Assembly: GCA_016785225.1 (NCBI GenBank)
Contig: JAFBJZ010000354.1
Location: 1,898,001-1,962,000 of the forward strand
Direction: 5' to 3'
Origin: Psettodes erumei
Taxonomy: Eukaryota; Chordata; Actinopteri; Pleuronectiformes; Psettodidae
Length of the DNA: 64,000 nucleotides
In this document: one piece after another, positions 48,978 to 62,430 of the stretch
Layout of the letters: every line of letters starts with the position of its first letter
How positions within the stretch are numbered: the stretch's first letter is position 1
The notes under the pieces: model-generated
Told to the model about the DNA's origin: nothing
Database searches by the model: none
Seen by the model: only the letters and a program-made list of their open reading frames with translations
Translations under genes and position numbers: made by a program

Positions 48978-49124
48978 GAAGTGTGTCCGCGTCTCATTCT
49001 TCTGCCTCTGTTTCCCCTCCGGAACTCATGTATAATTTATGGTACCTCTCATGAATATGCTAATTAGTCGGCATGCAGGGAGAGGTGAGAGGGCTTCCCC
49101 TGTTCTATTCTTACATTCGTCTGA

Positions 49125-49265
49125 TGAGAGAGGAAAAGAGAGAGGGATGGAAAAGAGAGGGGGAACTGGGAATGTGTGTGTTGCTGCTGGAGAGGAAAGG
49201 GAAAAAGTGAAAGAGGGGAAAAGACGAAGGGCAGAGGAGGAAGGAGCTGGAAGGAGAGAGTGTGG
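49125..49265 (+). repeat. purine tract (GAGA/GGAAA-rich)
   Basis: About 140 bp with A and G predominating on the plus strand, broken once near 49170 by TGTGTGTTGCTGCTGG. Confidence 0.7.
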
Positions 49266-50224
49266 AAATACATTTATGAAATCCCCGGCGTTCGACAAAT
49301 AAGCACTGTGGCAATATGGACGGTGGCAAGCCCATGTTGTGCTATATTGTGCTGGAGACAAATGAATCACCCATGCTGAGGGGACGTGGAGAGATGAGAT
49401 TGGAAGAGGTAGTGAGAGAAACGGTGAGATGAGAGGGGGAAAAAAATTGGAGAAATAGTTGTCATTGTTCCATCAGCATTTCAGTTGTGTTTTTGAAAGG
49501 CTAGACAGGCAGGCAAATAGGACCGTTATTCCAGTTTCAATTGCTTCCCCCATAAATAGATGATAGGTGCCAAGTTTCTGAAGAGACACTGAAAAACACC
49601 CTTCTGAGTCTCGCTCAAGACAAAGGCAAAAAAAGAGAGAGTGATGCAAGCTCCAAGCACTAATCAGATAAATTGCAGAGAAAGGTAGAGAGATTAATCC
49701 TATAGCTAACAAACTAGGAAACTAAACATCAAACGCTTCATCTTCAAAGTTGCGTAACATGAAAAAAACCTTTTAAACTACATCAAAACCCTCACAGACA
49801 GCTGAGGGAAGATCTCACTCTTCTTTCTTCTCTCTATTCCTCCTGAACCCTGTCAGTCTATCAGTAAACCGTCCCCCCCCCTCTTTCTCTCCTTTGACTC
49901 ACATTCAACTTCTTTTGTCCTCTCTCACCCGTGTCTCTCTCCCTCTCTCCCTCGTCTACTATCTCCCCCCTCTGGAGCTCAATCATGAGGAGTCTCATGT
50001 GAAACAGTGCGTGACATGAAAAATGTGTGTGTGTGTGTGTTTATGTGCATGCACGCCAGCATGTGCACAGAGTTGGCATGAATGCATACTGTGTGTGTGT
50101 GCGCGCGCATGTTTTTGCATTTGTGTGTGTGCCTCTTGGCACCCTCTGGGTAGAGAGAGCATTCCAGCGGGCAGCTGATGATTCAGCATCTGTCGCCCTG
50201 CTTATGTAAGAGAGCAGACGCAGC

Positions 50225-51150
50225 CCGGATGGCTGGCTGTCTGAGTTAACTGGCTGACTGGATGAATGGCTGAGTTACTGACTGACTGACCAACTGACTC
50301 TGACGGATTTAATAGCTGACAGACCTAAGTTTAAGAAAAATTTAAAAAAGAAAGCTGGCTGATTTGACTGACTGGTTTGAGATGGGAATAAACTCAAACC
50401 TAAAAAGATCAGACACCTTCAACATATTTACTGCCATCACTGTCCGTCTTAAAAGTCAGAAAGAAGCAGGTACAGAAAAATTAATTAAATACAGGCATGC
50501 AAAGACGTGTCAGAGTGATTTGAAAATGTTTTGATTTGAGAAAAAAATCTGTCCCAGTGCATCATTAATCTGACTGATTGATGTACAGAGATGAGAGGAT
50601 AAAGGAGAGACTATAGGGAAGTAACATGAAGAACGGGAGTTTCTGGAGAGTTCTGACATCAATCGAGTGTTCTTGTACCAAAACAGGCACGGACATCCAT
50701 GAAAAAAAATGCTCATCTTGAAAATATAAGCTGGAATTTGCTCGCAAAAGGCAAGAAAATGGGCGAAGAAACAACAAAATTGTTCAAATCTGCAGAGAGT
50801 TGGAGGAGAGAGAACTTCATTACTGTTAGGTGAACTTCAGGTACAGTGAGCTGCGACTCATGCAACAACTCACTCACTTTTTTTCTCCCAACAGCCAACA
50901 CCATGACTGAAGCCAACTTCGTTTAACTTCTTGTGATGTCTAAGTATAACTGACTCAACAATTTTGTAAGGTCAGTCGCTGCTTTTTTTACAACTGTCAA
51001 ACGGATTAACCAGATTGGAGAAGGCTGACCAACTAACTAGTCTTTCTCCTGACATGATGGCTGACAGGGCAACCGATTAAACTGGCTAGCTGAATGGAGC
51101 TAGATGACAGTTTGTGTGGTTGTGCTGGTTGCCTGGCTGGCTGGCTGGAG
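50225..51150 (+). repeat. degenerate GGCT/GACT tetranucleotide array, split in two
   Basis: TGGCTGGCTG, CTGGCTGACTGGATG, TACTGACTGACTGACCAACTGA at 50225-50300, with similar GACT/GGCT units at about 50355-50375 and again at 51025-51150 (CCTGGCTGGCTGGCTGG). The 650 bp between is not obviously repeated. An old tetranucleotide satellite that decayed or was interrupted. Confidence 0.55.
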
Positions 51151-51965
51151 ACAGGCTAACAAGAAAAGAGAGAGAGAGAGAGGGAGAGAGAGAGCACAGA
51201 GGCGAACCACAGTTCATTACAGTGAACCTAAGGAGGCAGTGGTGACAGGCTGAGAGAGAGAGAGTGCGGAGACAAAGGAGAAATCGAGATTGACATGGAC
51301 ACTCTGAGCCCCCATGCAAATAGATGCAGTTATCTAGATGGCCTAAATGAACACACAAAAACAATCACACGGGGCAGGTGCCCGTGTTGTGTGCGAGGCT
51401 TGAGTGCAGAGTTTCCCGGGCTGAAGGTTTTCAGTGGCCGGGAGCACAGAGGACAGCTTGGATAGAGGTGGAGGGTAAGACAGTGTGTGCGTGTGTGTGT
51501 GTGTTTATGGACGGGAGACTGATTGAGTGGCAGAGAAAGAAATAAAAATGAAAGCAAGACCAACAAGAAATGACAAATGGTGAAGGAAAAGGGGAGATTC
51601 TGCTCAGCAGCGTGACCTTCAGTGTTGGACTGTGGGTAGGATCAACCTGTGGGAGACATGGGCGGCTTGGCAAAGTCACTCCTTCACAGGGCTCACACGC
51701 ACACACACAGATGGGGTCAGGCCAAACAAACACACACACACACGCAATCTTGCAAAACCATCTCACACCCAGCCTGTGGCAGACACTCAGCCAATAGTTA
51801 TGAGGTGCAATAACACCCAATGTGAGTGGGCTCGTCTCATCACTTAAAAGAAAAAGATAAAAGAACACACCTCCGACAACACATGCACACATGTACACAT
51901 GGCGCTCTCCAATTCACACATCTCACTTTAGTGGTCACAGACAGAATGAAGTGAGGACTGAAAGT

Positions 51966-52036
51966 AGAGGAGGAGGAGGAGGAGGGGGTGACAGCGGGAG
52001 TGAGAGAGAGAGAGAGCGAGAGGGAGAGCAAGAGAG
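51966..52036 (+). repeat. (GGA)n and (GA)n tracts
   Basis: AGGAGGAGGAGGAGGAGG followed by a GA run with single breaks. Confidence 0.85.
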
Positions 52037-52808
52037 GTGTCGCCTCTCCTCGCTGATCCCTTATGCTAAGAGGGATTTGCATACATTTTTAATCAAAGCA
52101 AATTAGATCATAACCAAATTAAATCACGCTTTCCAGCCGCCCCCTTCTCTGTCTACCTCCTGTTCCATCCACCCACCTATTCCTCATCATTTAATTATAG
52201 TCGTTAATAGGTATGGTTAGACTAAAAAAAAAAAACAACCTCTGTACACATATGAGGCTAATTGACAAAAAAAAAGATAAGTGGAATGTGTCTTGGTGGC
52301 CGTTCAATTGAAGATATCCATCCATCTACCTAGTGAGAATAAAACACAAACTGGATTTCGGAATACAACAGGCAAAACTAATTTCACACTGGCTGCAAGT
52401 TTGCGTTTGTCTTGACAACGTTCAATGGCTTTGCTACTGTAACTTTCAAACATGTACTGACAAATATAGAGCAATAAATCAAATGAAAACACACACAGGC
52501 TTACAAAACAGTCACTCACCACAGAAACTAGACACCTCCTCCTAGATTCCTCTCCACACCCTATGCTGCCAAACAGTTTGGTATCGGCCCCCATTACCAT
52601 TGCCCATTGCCAATTACACAATGACTTCCTACTGTTGTCCGATAACTCCGTCACAACCCTATTATAAGCATTCATCATGAGGTCCACCTCTTCACTTGCC
52701 CAAACACACTTTGCTGCAAACACAATTTGTCTCAAATTCATCATGGGCAAAAATAAATAAATCCTTGCACACAAAGGTAATTGCATGTGCATGTGCATGT
52801 GCCAATTC

Positions 52809-52915
52809 ACACACACACACACACACACATACATACTTCCATGTGTACTCACAAACACGCATTTGTGTGCATATTCAAGCACATTCTGTTTCTTTCTCTC
52901 TCTCTCTCTCTCTCT
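52809..52915 (+). repeat. (CA)10 and (CT)10 microsatellites
   Basis: Pure CA run at 52809-52829 and CT run at about 52895-52915. Confidence 0.9.
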
Positions 52916-53140
52916 GTCACACATGCACAAGCACACGGGCACACAAAGGTGCCTGCAGGCCTATTTGAGATGCAGACTCTCATGTCCCAGTAAATGATAT
53001 TAAAAGTCATATCATGAATAAATCAGCAGGCAGGGCCCCAATGTCTCCTCCATGACACATTCGTATACAGTAGACAGCAGGAAGAGGGAGAGGAAGACAG
53101 AGAGGAAAGGGAGAAAGATGCCATACACACGCTAAACTAA

Positions 53141-53490
53141 GGCTGCGACTAGCACTTAATTTACTTGCAAAATTAACTGCAACAATAATCTTGTTTCTTA
53201 AATTGTCAGGGAATTGTGTGGTCCAAAAATATTCCAGAAAAACCCATCTTAAAGTCCAAGATGATGTATTCACATTGCCTGTTCTCTGATTACCAGCCCA
53301 GAACCCAACGATACTCTGTTTACTGTCACTTCAGACGAAAACAAAATAGCAAATTATCAAGAGTGGGAATCTTTAAAGTTTTCACAAAGTGCTTGAGTGA
53401 TGGCTTAAATGATTACTTACTGTTACTATTACTGAAATAGTTAATTATGATAGTTGATCATTTCCTACCAAAATTGTTCCATCTCTACTG
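53141..53490 (+). repeat. hAT-like MITE, copy C (most complete)
   Basis: Begins GGCTGCGACTAGCACTTAAT and proceeds through AATTGTCAGGGAATTG, CCAAGATGATGTATTCACAT, GTTTACTGTCACTTCAGA to TTAATTATGATAGTTGATCA. This order matches a widespread fish non-autonomous element of about 350-400 bp as I remember it. Its far end is degraded. Confidence 0.6.
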
Positions 53491-53566
53491 TAAACATACA
53501 CACACTTTCACCAACATGCACGCAAAGTGCTCATACTGCGTTATTAGTCTGTGATAACGTGTACAA

Positions 53567-53594
53567 ATTATTATTATTATTATTATTATTATTA
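53567..53594 (+). repeat. (ATT)n microsatellite
   Basis: Nine ATT units, continuing as imperfect AT-rich repeats to about 53625. Confidence 0.9.
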
Positions 53595-54864
53595 ATATTA
53601 TTAGTATTGTTGTTAATAATAATTGTTGTGTTTTATCCTCTATATTGAATTAAAATACCTTAATTAGCATGTATTACCATCTTTGATTTGATACATCTCT
53701 GTTTTACTTGACATGTTTCTTTTGAAAAGAGACAATAATAATTATAGCACCTATATAAAGAACATACAGTGCTCACTGTTTTTTCCCTTTGAAGTCTGAC
53801 TTTTAAGATGGCAGATTTAACAGTCATTTAAACAGGTATGCTGCCTGAGATTAATGTGGGAGCCGTAAAACTGCATCATGACATAAAGGTGGGCTGCAAA
53901 TAAACTCTGTGTGGATCAAAATACTAAAGCAAAATAGAATTTAAGCAAGATCTTGTGAGCACAAACCTGCTTAAATCCAAACCCAACAAAGCGAGGAGCT
54001 CCTCGTTGCATCTGCCTTAAAAAGCTTCGTTAACAAGCTCACCTGAGAGAGAGAGGTTCCTGCTGATTTAAGCCATCTGAGTTCCATTAAGATGAAGCAG
54101 TGTTCACAGAGGCACTTTTGGCCCATCTCGGTTCTGACCTGAGGGAGAAATATGAGACCCAAATCTTGAGGCTACAAGCAGTCATTTCCACATTATATTT
54201 ACAGGAGCACAAACGCTTAGGAGGCCTTGTAGATTAAAGAAAAAAATCCAGATTGCATTAAGGTATTTGAAATCAGGGCATGGAGGTGCTCTGAAAAGCA
54301 CCTACATGCTGCGATTAGTGAATAGGGCTGGGGTTTTTTTTCAAAACATCAAGCTGCACTTGTCAAAAAGCACAGAGATGACTTGAGGCTTGGTATAAAG
54401 AAATGTAATTTTAGAACGTCACATACTGTATCTATGGCTGTAATTACTACGATCTGACATAGGTGAGATGGTGCCACACTGGCCTGGGCAACAAGCCAAT
54501 TTGCTAGCCTGCTGGAGGCAGCCCAGCATACCGATCACTCAGAGCTTCATCAACATTTTTCAGTATAAAATGACAAATGGCGGTACACAAGAAAAGTAGA
54601 GTTGGGTGTTAGGGTGAGGCAGCAGGGAGATTATGTTTGCTATGCTGCATCAAGCTTTTCCATCTTTTCTTTCTTTTGTGGTTAACATTAGCTACACTGA
54701 GTTTCTTACCTGTCCAACATACATCCACGTTACAGTTCTGCCTCCGTCTTCGTTGCATGTAAACTCACTTGCACTTGACTTTAGGCAGTAAGCAAACTGA
54801 GTGTTTGCTTAGTGGGTAATTCAGGAGTTCCTGGGACCTGCAAATACACAGAGCCGAGTCAAAA

Positions 54865-55050
54865 CAATTCTTTGATTAATCAGTTGATCAAGAGAACTCT
54901 AATTTCACACAAAAATGGCAAACATTCCTATAATTCTAGGTTCTCAAAAGTCACGCTCTGCGGTTTGACATATTTTAAAGGCCAAACAATTAATTGAGTA
55001 ACAGAGAAAATTGTCAGCAGACAAATCGATGAATGAAAATAACCATTGTA
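54865..55050 (-). repeat. hAT-like MITE, copy D
   Basis: TTTGATTAATCAGTTGATCA near one end and CAGACAAATCGATGAATGAA near the other, with AACAATTAATTGAG between: the same ATTAAT-rich signature as copies A-C. Orientation is judged from the ends. Confidence 0.45.
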
Positions 55051-57235
55051 AGATGAATAACTGGCATCAGTTAGCTACCCTTGCCTCACTAATACATTTT
55101 CTATGGTTGCCTTGCTCAGAGAAACAGCAAATTACTGTTCACACTTCTAAGACTGCTCTCATATGCCTGCACATGTAAAACACAAAGAGTGTGGGGATAT
55201 TAGTGTTAATATAATAATATACCAGCATTAAAAGTGGTGACCGAGTTATTTATAGCTGCAGGAAGAAAACCTTGACTTGTTCCTAAATATAGTTCTGGTT
55301 TCATCTGCAGCTGCGTGAGCAGGAGAGATGATGGCGATGAGATTGCAACATCTTTTGTTTTTAACTAAACCATAAGAGCTGTACTGTAACTTTACTTGAA
55401 CTGCTACTGAGGCTGAAATTCCCAAGCCTTGCACACACAGCACTTAGTGACTTCCACACGAAGGACTCATGAATCTAGTGCAACACTCCTGATTCACTTT
55501 GCATGCAATATTATGTATTATATGATGTGTGGTCCTCTTCATGTGCCACTAGCGTTATAACAGTTTAGCACTTTTACTTTTCTGTAACTCTTACATTTTC
55601 ATGTTGTTGAGACACAATTTAAGTCTGACAATGAAGTAATTTGTTTCCTCTGTCCATGCATACTGCTTGTTTACAACTTGTGTCCTATGCCGTAAGTTCT
55701 TTCCTCCAGAGAATATACCATTTATTTATTCTATCAGTATCATGAAGGTGACAGGCCATATGCTGGTAAAAGTACAACACGTTCTAGGTCAATTTCTTTG
55801 TGTAACAGTTGCAGAATCTTGCAGCAAATATCTGAGAGGTTTTACAATGAGTTTGAGAGGAGAAGTGGAGGAGTCCGTTGGGAGATATGTGTACTGTATG
55901 CTAAGTTGTGTGTATGTGTGTTAGTGCGTGTGTGAAAAAGAGAGTGTAGAGTGGCGCAGAGAGCAGGGAGTCGGCTGATGGGCAAAGGCATGCTGCCTGC
56001 AGGTTCAATCTGCCCGCGAGTCAGGCATCAAACTTTCACATCCACACATCAATTATTCAGCGCCCTGCGTTGTCAGAGTGTTAGCATGCCACAGTGGCAG
56101 ACGACAAAAACCAGGGTGAGGAGGGAGAAGGGAATCGGAGGACAGGGAAGGGAGGGAGAGAGAGATGGTTGCAGAAAGAAAATGAATGATTTGAGAGATG
56201 GAGGGAGAGACTGTGGCGGTACCATGGGAGGTAAGAGGGTGAAGAAAAGAAGTTGGGAAAATGAAGTGGCTTTTGGAATGACTGTATATGGCACAGTGAT
56301 GATATTAAAGCTGCGAGTATGTCCTAGTCAGGGCTATCTGCATTAACATCTTACATCATGCTCGTTCGAACGTTGGTAGCTGTTTTTATGTTCTCTTGTA
56401 TATGGAGACATTCTGTCACAAGGACAGATTTTTTTTTTCAAAAACAAAGGGGGAAACTATCCGCTTAGAGAAATATCTGCATTCGTTTGGACAAGGCCTT
56501 GGGCCTTTCTGAAACACCTAAATGGAACAGAGCAATAAACAGGGTTATTAGTTACACCTGTGCTTCTCCTGTTAGTCAGCAATGGCAAATATAAAGGTTT
56601 ATTGCAGAGTTCTGGGGAGAAAACATGGAAAAATGCAAAGAAAAGAGAGAGAGAGAGAGAGTAAAACGCCAGCCTTTTCTTGGCACAGTTGTTTGGTATG
56701 TGCCGAGGTCCAGTCAAAACTTTCACACCTGTTCAAACGTATTACTTTAACCACTCCAGAGCTCTCTTGTATTGAATCAAACAGTATTATCAACATTCAA
56801 AGTACAAGTCCAACGTACCTGCACCAGAAGCAAACAAACCTCAGGGTATCAGGGAGCATTTTAGCTTCAAGTTTAAAGATTACAGAGCTATTGGAATATT
56901 ACCATATGAGTAAACTATCCCAGTATAGGGTATGTACAGTACCTTAACAGATGCAGTCCAAAATAATGTTTACATGTTTGAACACAGAGAAAACTCAGGG
57001 ATATCTGAGTTCATAGGTCTACGTGAAGCTTTCAGACCATGGTCACATGAAGAGAAGAAAACGTAAAGAGGTGACAGGCACAGAAAACTAGAACGAGACA
57101 AAGAGAAGGAAATGACAGTTAATGGACACAGCACATTCTTCTTTGTCCTTCTATCACAGTCGCTCTCCATTTCTACGAAGCCCTGACTTATTGCTGTAGC
57201 TCACTGAGCTGATTTTCTCCCAGTCCTCCAACCAA

Positions 57236-57720
57236 CACGACCGTATAGGTCATTTTTCTCTACCGTCAGATCCATAGGAGTTTACAGGCGTACCGGACCT
57301 TCACTGTCATGGCAACAATACAAAACATGTGGTTAAGGTAGTGGAATGGTTATGGTTTGGTCAGGTTTAGGCACAAAAAACATATGGTTAGGGTCAGGAG
57401 CAGATCATGGTTTGAATTAAAATAAGTGCGTCCTTAAGGGTGGAGGACCACTGTTGTCATGGTTACAACAATAAACACCCAGTTAAGGTTGTGGAACAAT
57501 CTTGGACAACGCCGACTGTGGTCACGTCGCAAACAAACATTCTCCTGTCTCAAAGCCCTGTGTTTCGTCCATCCACCCCAAACTTCCTCCTCCTTATCGC
57601 AGACTGTACATTGTAGGTTGCCTGACTTCCTGCTTTGCTTCCATCGTTATTTCTATGGCCGCTGGTCACCGAAGAATAAAAAGTAACTATGGGTCATAAA
57701 AGGCTGCTTGCACAGTCGAC
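57236..57720 (+). repeat. fossil interspersed repeat with GGTTA(A/G)GGT-type internal units
   Basis: Contains two related blocks (ATGTGGTTAAGGTAGTGGAA and ATATGGTTAGGGTCAGGAGC) plus CACCCAGTTAAGGTTGTGGA, then AAACAAACATTCTCCTGTCTC and CTTCCATCGTTATTTCTATG. I recognise this texture as a dispersed repeat common in percomorph genomes, but cannot name it. The frame at 57459-57686 is part of it. Confidence 0.5.
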
Positions 57721-59955
57721 CTATGGGCCCGTTTTCTACAGGGCGGTCACATTTTCTCACATCTACCTGTAAAGAAAAGTGTGGATGATTTGGATTCTCA
57801 CAAATTATAATGTGACATTTGGTGGGAAATGTACTGCGGGTGCCGATGAGGGAGATAATGAGATTTAAAGGGGCTTGACGCCGCTGAAGTGGGCCAGAAT
57901 GGCTTTCCACTGCTCTACAATTGACTGCATGGCTGACCCCCCGGTGTCAACTTATGTCACTTATCATCTGGAAAAGGGCAAAACTGAGCACGGCTATTTT
58001 CATCGGAACTAAGATCTCTTATTCCCGGACACAGTGAGCTCCTTCTGCTGAGCTACACCCGCCATTGTTCCACTGAGCAGTTTCACAACGATGCTCGGCT
58101 TTTCAGCTGATCATGCACAAACACACATGGACTCTAACAGTCAAGTGCATCCGCACTCGAGTGCACGCATGCACACAAAAACGCACGCACACACACTCGC
58201 ACAGAGGCATGATTTCCCACTTGTGTGTGAGCCAGCCACTGGAGAGAGCAGGAAGACAACTGACAGCCAAGGCAATGTGCTGATGGTAAGCAACATTCTC
58301 CTGGAATTCTAGAAAGCCGGGATGGGAGGGCATGTGTCTGAGTGTGCGTGTTTGTGTCTGTGTGTGTGTGTGTATACCAGTGACACACACACACACATAC
58401 AATTCAGCAGAGCTTTCCACAGCAATTCTAAAAGTGATTTTATCCTCTTCCTTCTTGAGATAAATTTCTTGACATATTTCTTTTATAACACTCATGTAAC
58501 ACTTCTGTCAATATAACTGCTTCATTTGGATGGAATTAAAATAAGTTAGCAGAATTTATTTGAACTCAAATGAATTTAACTGAAGGAGATTGAGCTGAAT
58601 AAATGTAACACGAATGAGCAAAATAAGCATAAACCGAAACATAGACAAGGAAAGACAGAAATGAGAGAGACTGAGGGATTAAGGAAGGACGAGTATAGAT
58701 TTAAAGGTTATACTGTAATCCCCGGTGAACGCGGTCTTGCTTGGTGTGAGTGACCCTAAATATAACCACAGTAGCAACGGGCCTCCATCCATCCTCTACC
58801 CTTGGCCTTTAAACATCTCCTCTGCAGCAGCAGGGGCAAGTTTGTGACCTCTCTATGCGACAAACACACACACTCACACACACACGATGAGACGTGTTTG
58901 TATAATTACACTTGTGACGACCTTCACAGCCTGACCTCTTATCCCTTACCTCCACCCTCTACACAACACAAGATGACAGTTTATTTGGATCCACATATAG
59001 TCATTGTGGAGCACCACTGCTCCTGAGCTCTATTGGAGCACCGTAATTGTCATCAAATATAGTTTTCATATGTGATGAATTGTGGTTCTTGCATAATGGT
59101 AATTGTGTGGGTGTCATCCAATACCGTCACCCCTGAAGCTAGTTTTAAAAACGTGAATCTTACTAATGCACATGCTAAGGTAGTTAACAGCCTATAACCA
59201 GAGAGGACACCGATAATGGACAATTCTCATTCAACGACACTGTTTTACCGTCAATTAAATGGGACACAAACTCTCGCTTCAGCCGTAAAAGTCAGACACG
59301 CTCCGTGCTCATCCACCAACCTAACCTCCACACCGTGTCTTTCCACCCTGCTACACAGCAGACACGCTACCTCCTCATCCGACATGGACGTCAACCCTCG
59401 GGATGCTGCGTCGGTATAAGCACATGCACAAATGGCAGACTTGCAACCCAAACAATGCGGCACATTTGAGTTTGACTGCGGCTGGTGGGCGGAAGTGGTA
59501 AAACATTTTCCCACAGTCTTGTTTTGCCACCACTGTCCCCTAAATTGGTCAACAGTGTGCGAATTTCGTGGGGCCCCGTTGTGCGTTTCCAGTTTACCAC
59601 ATCTTTTTACACCACATCCTTGCCAATCTAACTCCGTGCATCCCTGTCCCCTATGATGTGGACAATGTTAAACAAGGAAATGAAAAAAAAAACAACCTCA
59701 CCCTCAACCTAGCACTAAAATAGCACTTAAGTAAGGGGAATTTTTCATTTCAGAGATTTTCCCCACGTGTTTTTCTTCTGTTTTGTGATTCAACACACAT
59801 ATAAGAGTACACACACATTAAGTATGCACACAGAATACATTTATCATATACCTACAATTCTCCTCTTCTCATTTTATTTAATCACAGAATTCTAGGCTTT
59901 CACTTTTGCTTCCTCCCTCCCTCTCTGTGCTTTCTCTCTCTCTGGTGCAGACACA

Positions 59956-59959
<4 letters not shown>

Positions 59960-59986
<27 letters not shown>

Positions 59987-59988
59987 TG
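59960..59988 (+). repeat. (AC)n microsatellite
   Basis: Pure AC run of about 14 units, after a CT-rich tract. Confidence 0.95.
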
Positions 59989-61680
59989 ACCAACTGGGAT
60001 GACCGATCATGTGCATTGGCCCATCCCTGATATACCTAGTGTGCAGTGGGGCATGCGCATGCCAACACGGCGTCTGCATGCAGTCTTGAGCTCGAGTCAC
60101 TCAAGCAGGCAGACAGAGGACGTGAGGAACGGCGGAGAGGAGGGTGAGAGTGTGTGTGTGTGGGGGGGGCAGACATCATCTATATTTCATAGAACTCTCA
60201 ATTAGTGTCAGTGTTCACGGGTGGGAGGTCGGGGAGCAGTCCCCGTCTACTCGGCCCACTCGTCTGCTCGTGCTCTGGCCTGTACCATGGCACCCCCGAC
60301 CCGTTCCCTCCCCCTCCTCCTGGTTGCACAATAAGAGGTCAGATTTCGGTCCACTTCGGGGCTTTTCAGATCACAGAGAACAAGATGCCACTGGAGAGTC
60401 CTGCCAGCACTTTCCCCAGATATAATTTCCCTAAACGTGATGATGGCGTTATTTTAAATGTGTGAAAGTGGTGGGTAAACAAAAATCCCACAGGGTGCCA
60501 CCTTCAAGTCAGACATTTAAATTTATCATGGTTTCCATGATGCACAGATGGCAAGGTCCCAAAAAATGTGTTAAAGTGCATCAAAAATAAGGATCCCAGA
60601 TTAACTCCTCTGCACTTTTTCAAATCACATTATTTGTTTCAAATCTCATTATTTTAGGGCTTAACAGATGTGTAAATTTACAGTGTGAGTTAAGAGAAGC
60701 GTCATATAGAATTGTCCCAAATTATCTGGATTAGCAACCCCCCACCGCCACTTTCTTTCTAAGTATATCTCTTGTGTCACCATCCCACTTACAGGACTGC
60801 TTTCACTGCCAGAGACAGACTGCTTGACTCATCCATTGGTTCAGTCCTTCTTCATCCTATTAGACCTTTTTGAATAACATATTATATTATTTCTACTAAT
60901 TATCTGAGTTATAATAATCAGACAAATATTTTATATATTGTAAGAGACATCTAAGGCTACAGTGGCAAGCAAAAAGCACCAACATGCACGTTCGGACGAC
61001 CTTTCACAAAAATGTGTTGTGAATAGTAAGATGTGTCAGAGTGGGCAAATGGGGAAAACAGTTCGTGACAAGTGGGACAAAGGACTAAAAACAAAGAAAC
61101 TAACAGGACGTGACAGAAGAAGATGGTGGAGAAACAAACTCATGAATGACCAGAAACATATGCTCTTGAAACACAAAGAAAGACAGTTATGCGTTTCCTC
61201 GAATACATGACTACACCATGATCCATCTGCCGTAAGTGAAGAAGTGTCTCCAACATATCAGCATCCCTGTAAGACTTACCAGGCCCACTTATCCATCATA
61301 TTTTCACATTTTCTAGCTCATCAGTATGATGCAGGTTTACATTCACAAGCACAGAAATGCTACACTTTAATCATCTGATGGCAACCAGGATAGAGGCGCA
61401 TGTAAATGTCCTCATAAAACCATGGCACAGAGAGGAAAATCTTCCATAACACAATAAAATGTGTACTCACGAAAGTAAAAATATACATCTGACTTGAAGC
61501 ATCGGCTCTCTGCCTGTAAGCTCTGCATTTTTTTTGCCATCTCCATGAGGAGATGCTACCGTTTCTCTTTTTCGCTCTTATTCCTCTCATTCTCCTTTTT
61601 AACCCAGCTGGAAGCTCCAGCTGCTAGGTTATGGCTTGTCTGATGCTCCCCTGTGGCTCATTTAACCCGGGAAGGAGGCA

Positions 61681-61747
61681 GAGGAGAGGAGAGGAGAGGA
61701 GAGGAGAGAAGAGGAGAGGAGAGGAAAGCAGAGGAGAGGAGGAGAGA
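61681..61747 (+). repeat. (GAGGA)n pentanucleotide minisatellite
   Basis: About 13 tandem GAGGA/GAGAA/GAAAG units, purine only on the plus strand apart from one C. Confidence 0.9.
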
Positions 61748-62409
61748 AATGACTACTTTTACATGCACAAAAGAAACCCAATTATTGGGCAAAATCAGGT
61801 TATTGTGCACATGAGTCTGAAGGTTATGAACAGTTTATTGTTCAACAATGGAAGTAGACTTAATTAAAACTTTTCAGTTTTCTAGACTTGATCGTTTTGC
61901 ATCCAAGGACACCATGGATCACCATGAGTAATAATGTTTCCTTTCATCCCAGCGTACTGCTGCACAGTGATACTCTCCCTGTCTGAACTGTTCGTGCATT
62001 CACTGAAAAAAAACTGTTAAACTCCAGGTGCATGGTCAAGAAATCAGATTTCTCCAGCGTAAATCTAGCTGCAATAGCTATCTTTGTCTATCCTTTACAC
62101 CAACTTTGCAAACCAGGTTTCTTGTGACGTGGCATTCAAGACAATCAGGTTAGAGCCGGGAATATCCAGGTAACCGAATGAGTGGGAGAGGCCAAACGGT
62201 CTCTACAGAGAGATAAACATTGTGAGTAGTCGGGCTGGGAGAATGGAGCTTCGAGTACCACACGGTACTATACTAGTATGTAACTCTGTGGCCCACTTGG
62301 TGACCATGTGGGTTAAAGGTCAATCCTAAAGGCCAATAGTGATTGGTTCCCCTGAGGAAGGTCACAGCACAGATCTGGCCTTGAGCTCATCCGTGCATCT
62401 TTGCTCTCT

Positions 62410-62430
62410 CGGTCTCTCTCTCTCTCTCTT
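62410..62430 (+). repeat. (CT)n microsatellite
   Basis: CT run with one break; adjacent sequence is TCTC-rich. Confidence 0.85.

Noticed and set aside
52304..52942. 212-residue open frame, minus strand
   Set aside because: Largely a translation of CA and CT microsatellites; the remainder matches nothing I know.
59216..59514. Overlapping frames on both strands in a CpG-containing block
   Set aside because: Peptides look somewhat protein-like, but there is no family, no splice signals and both strands are open.
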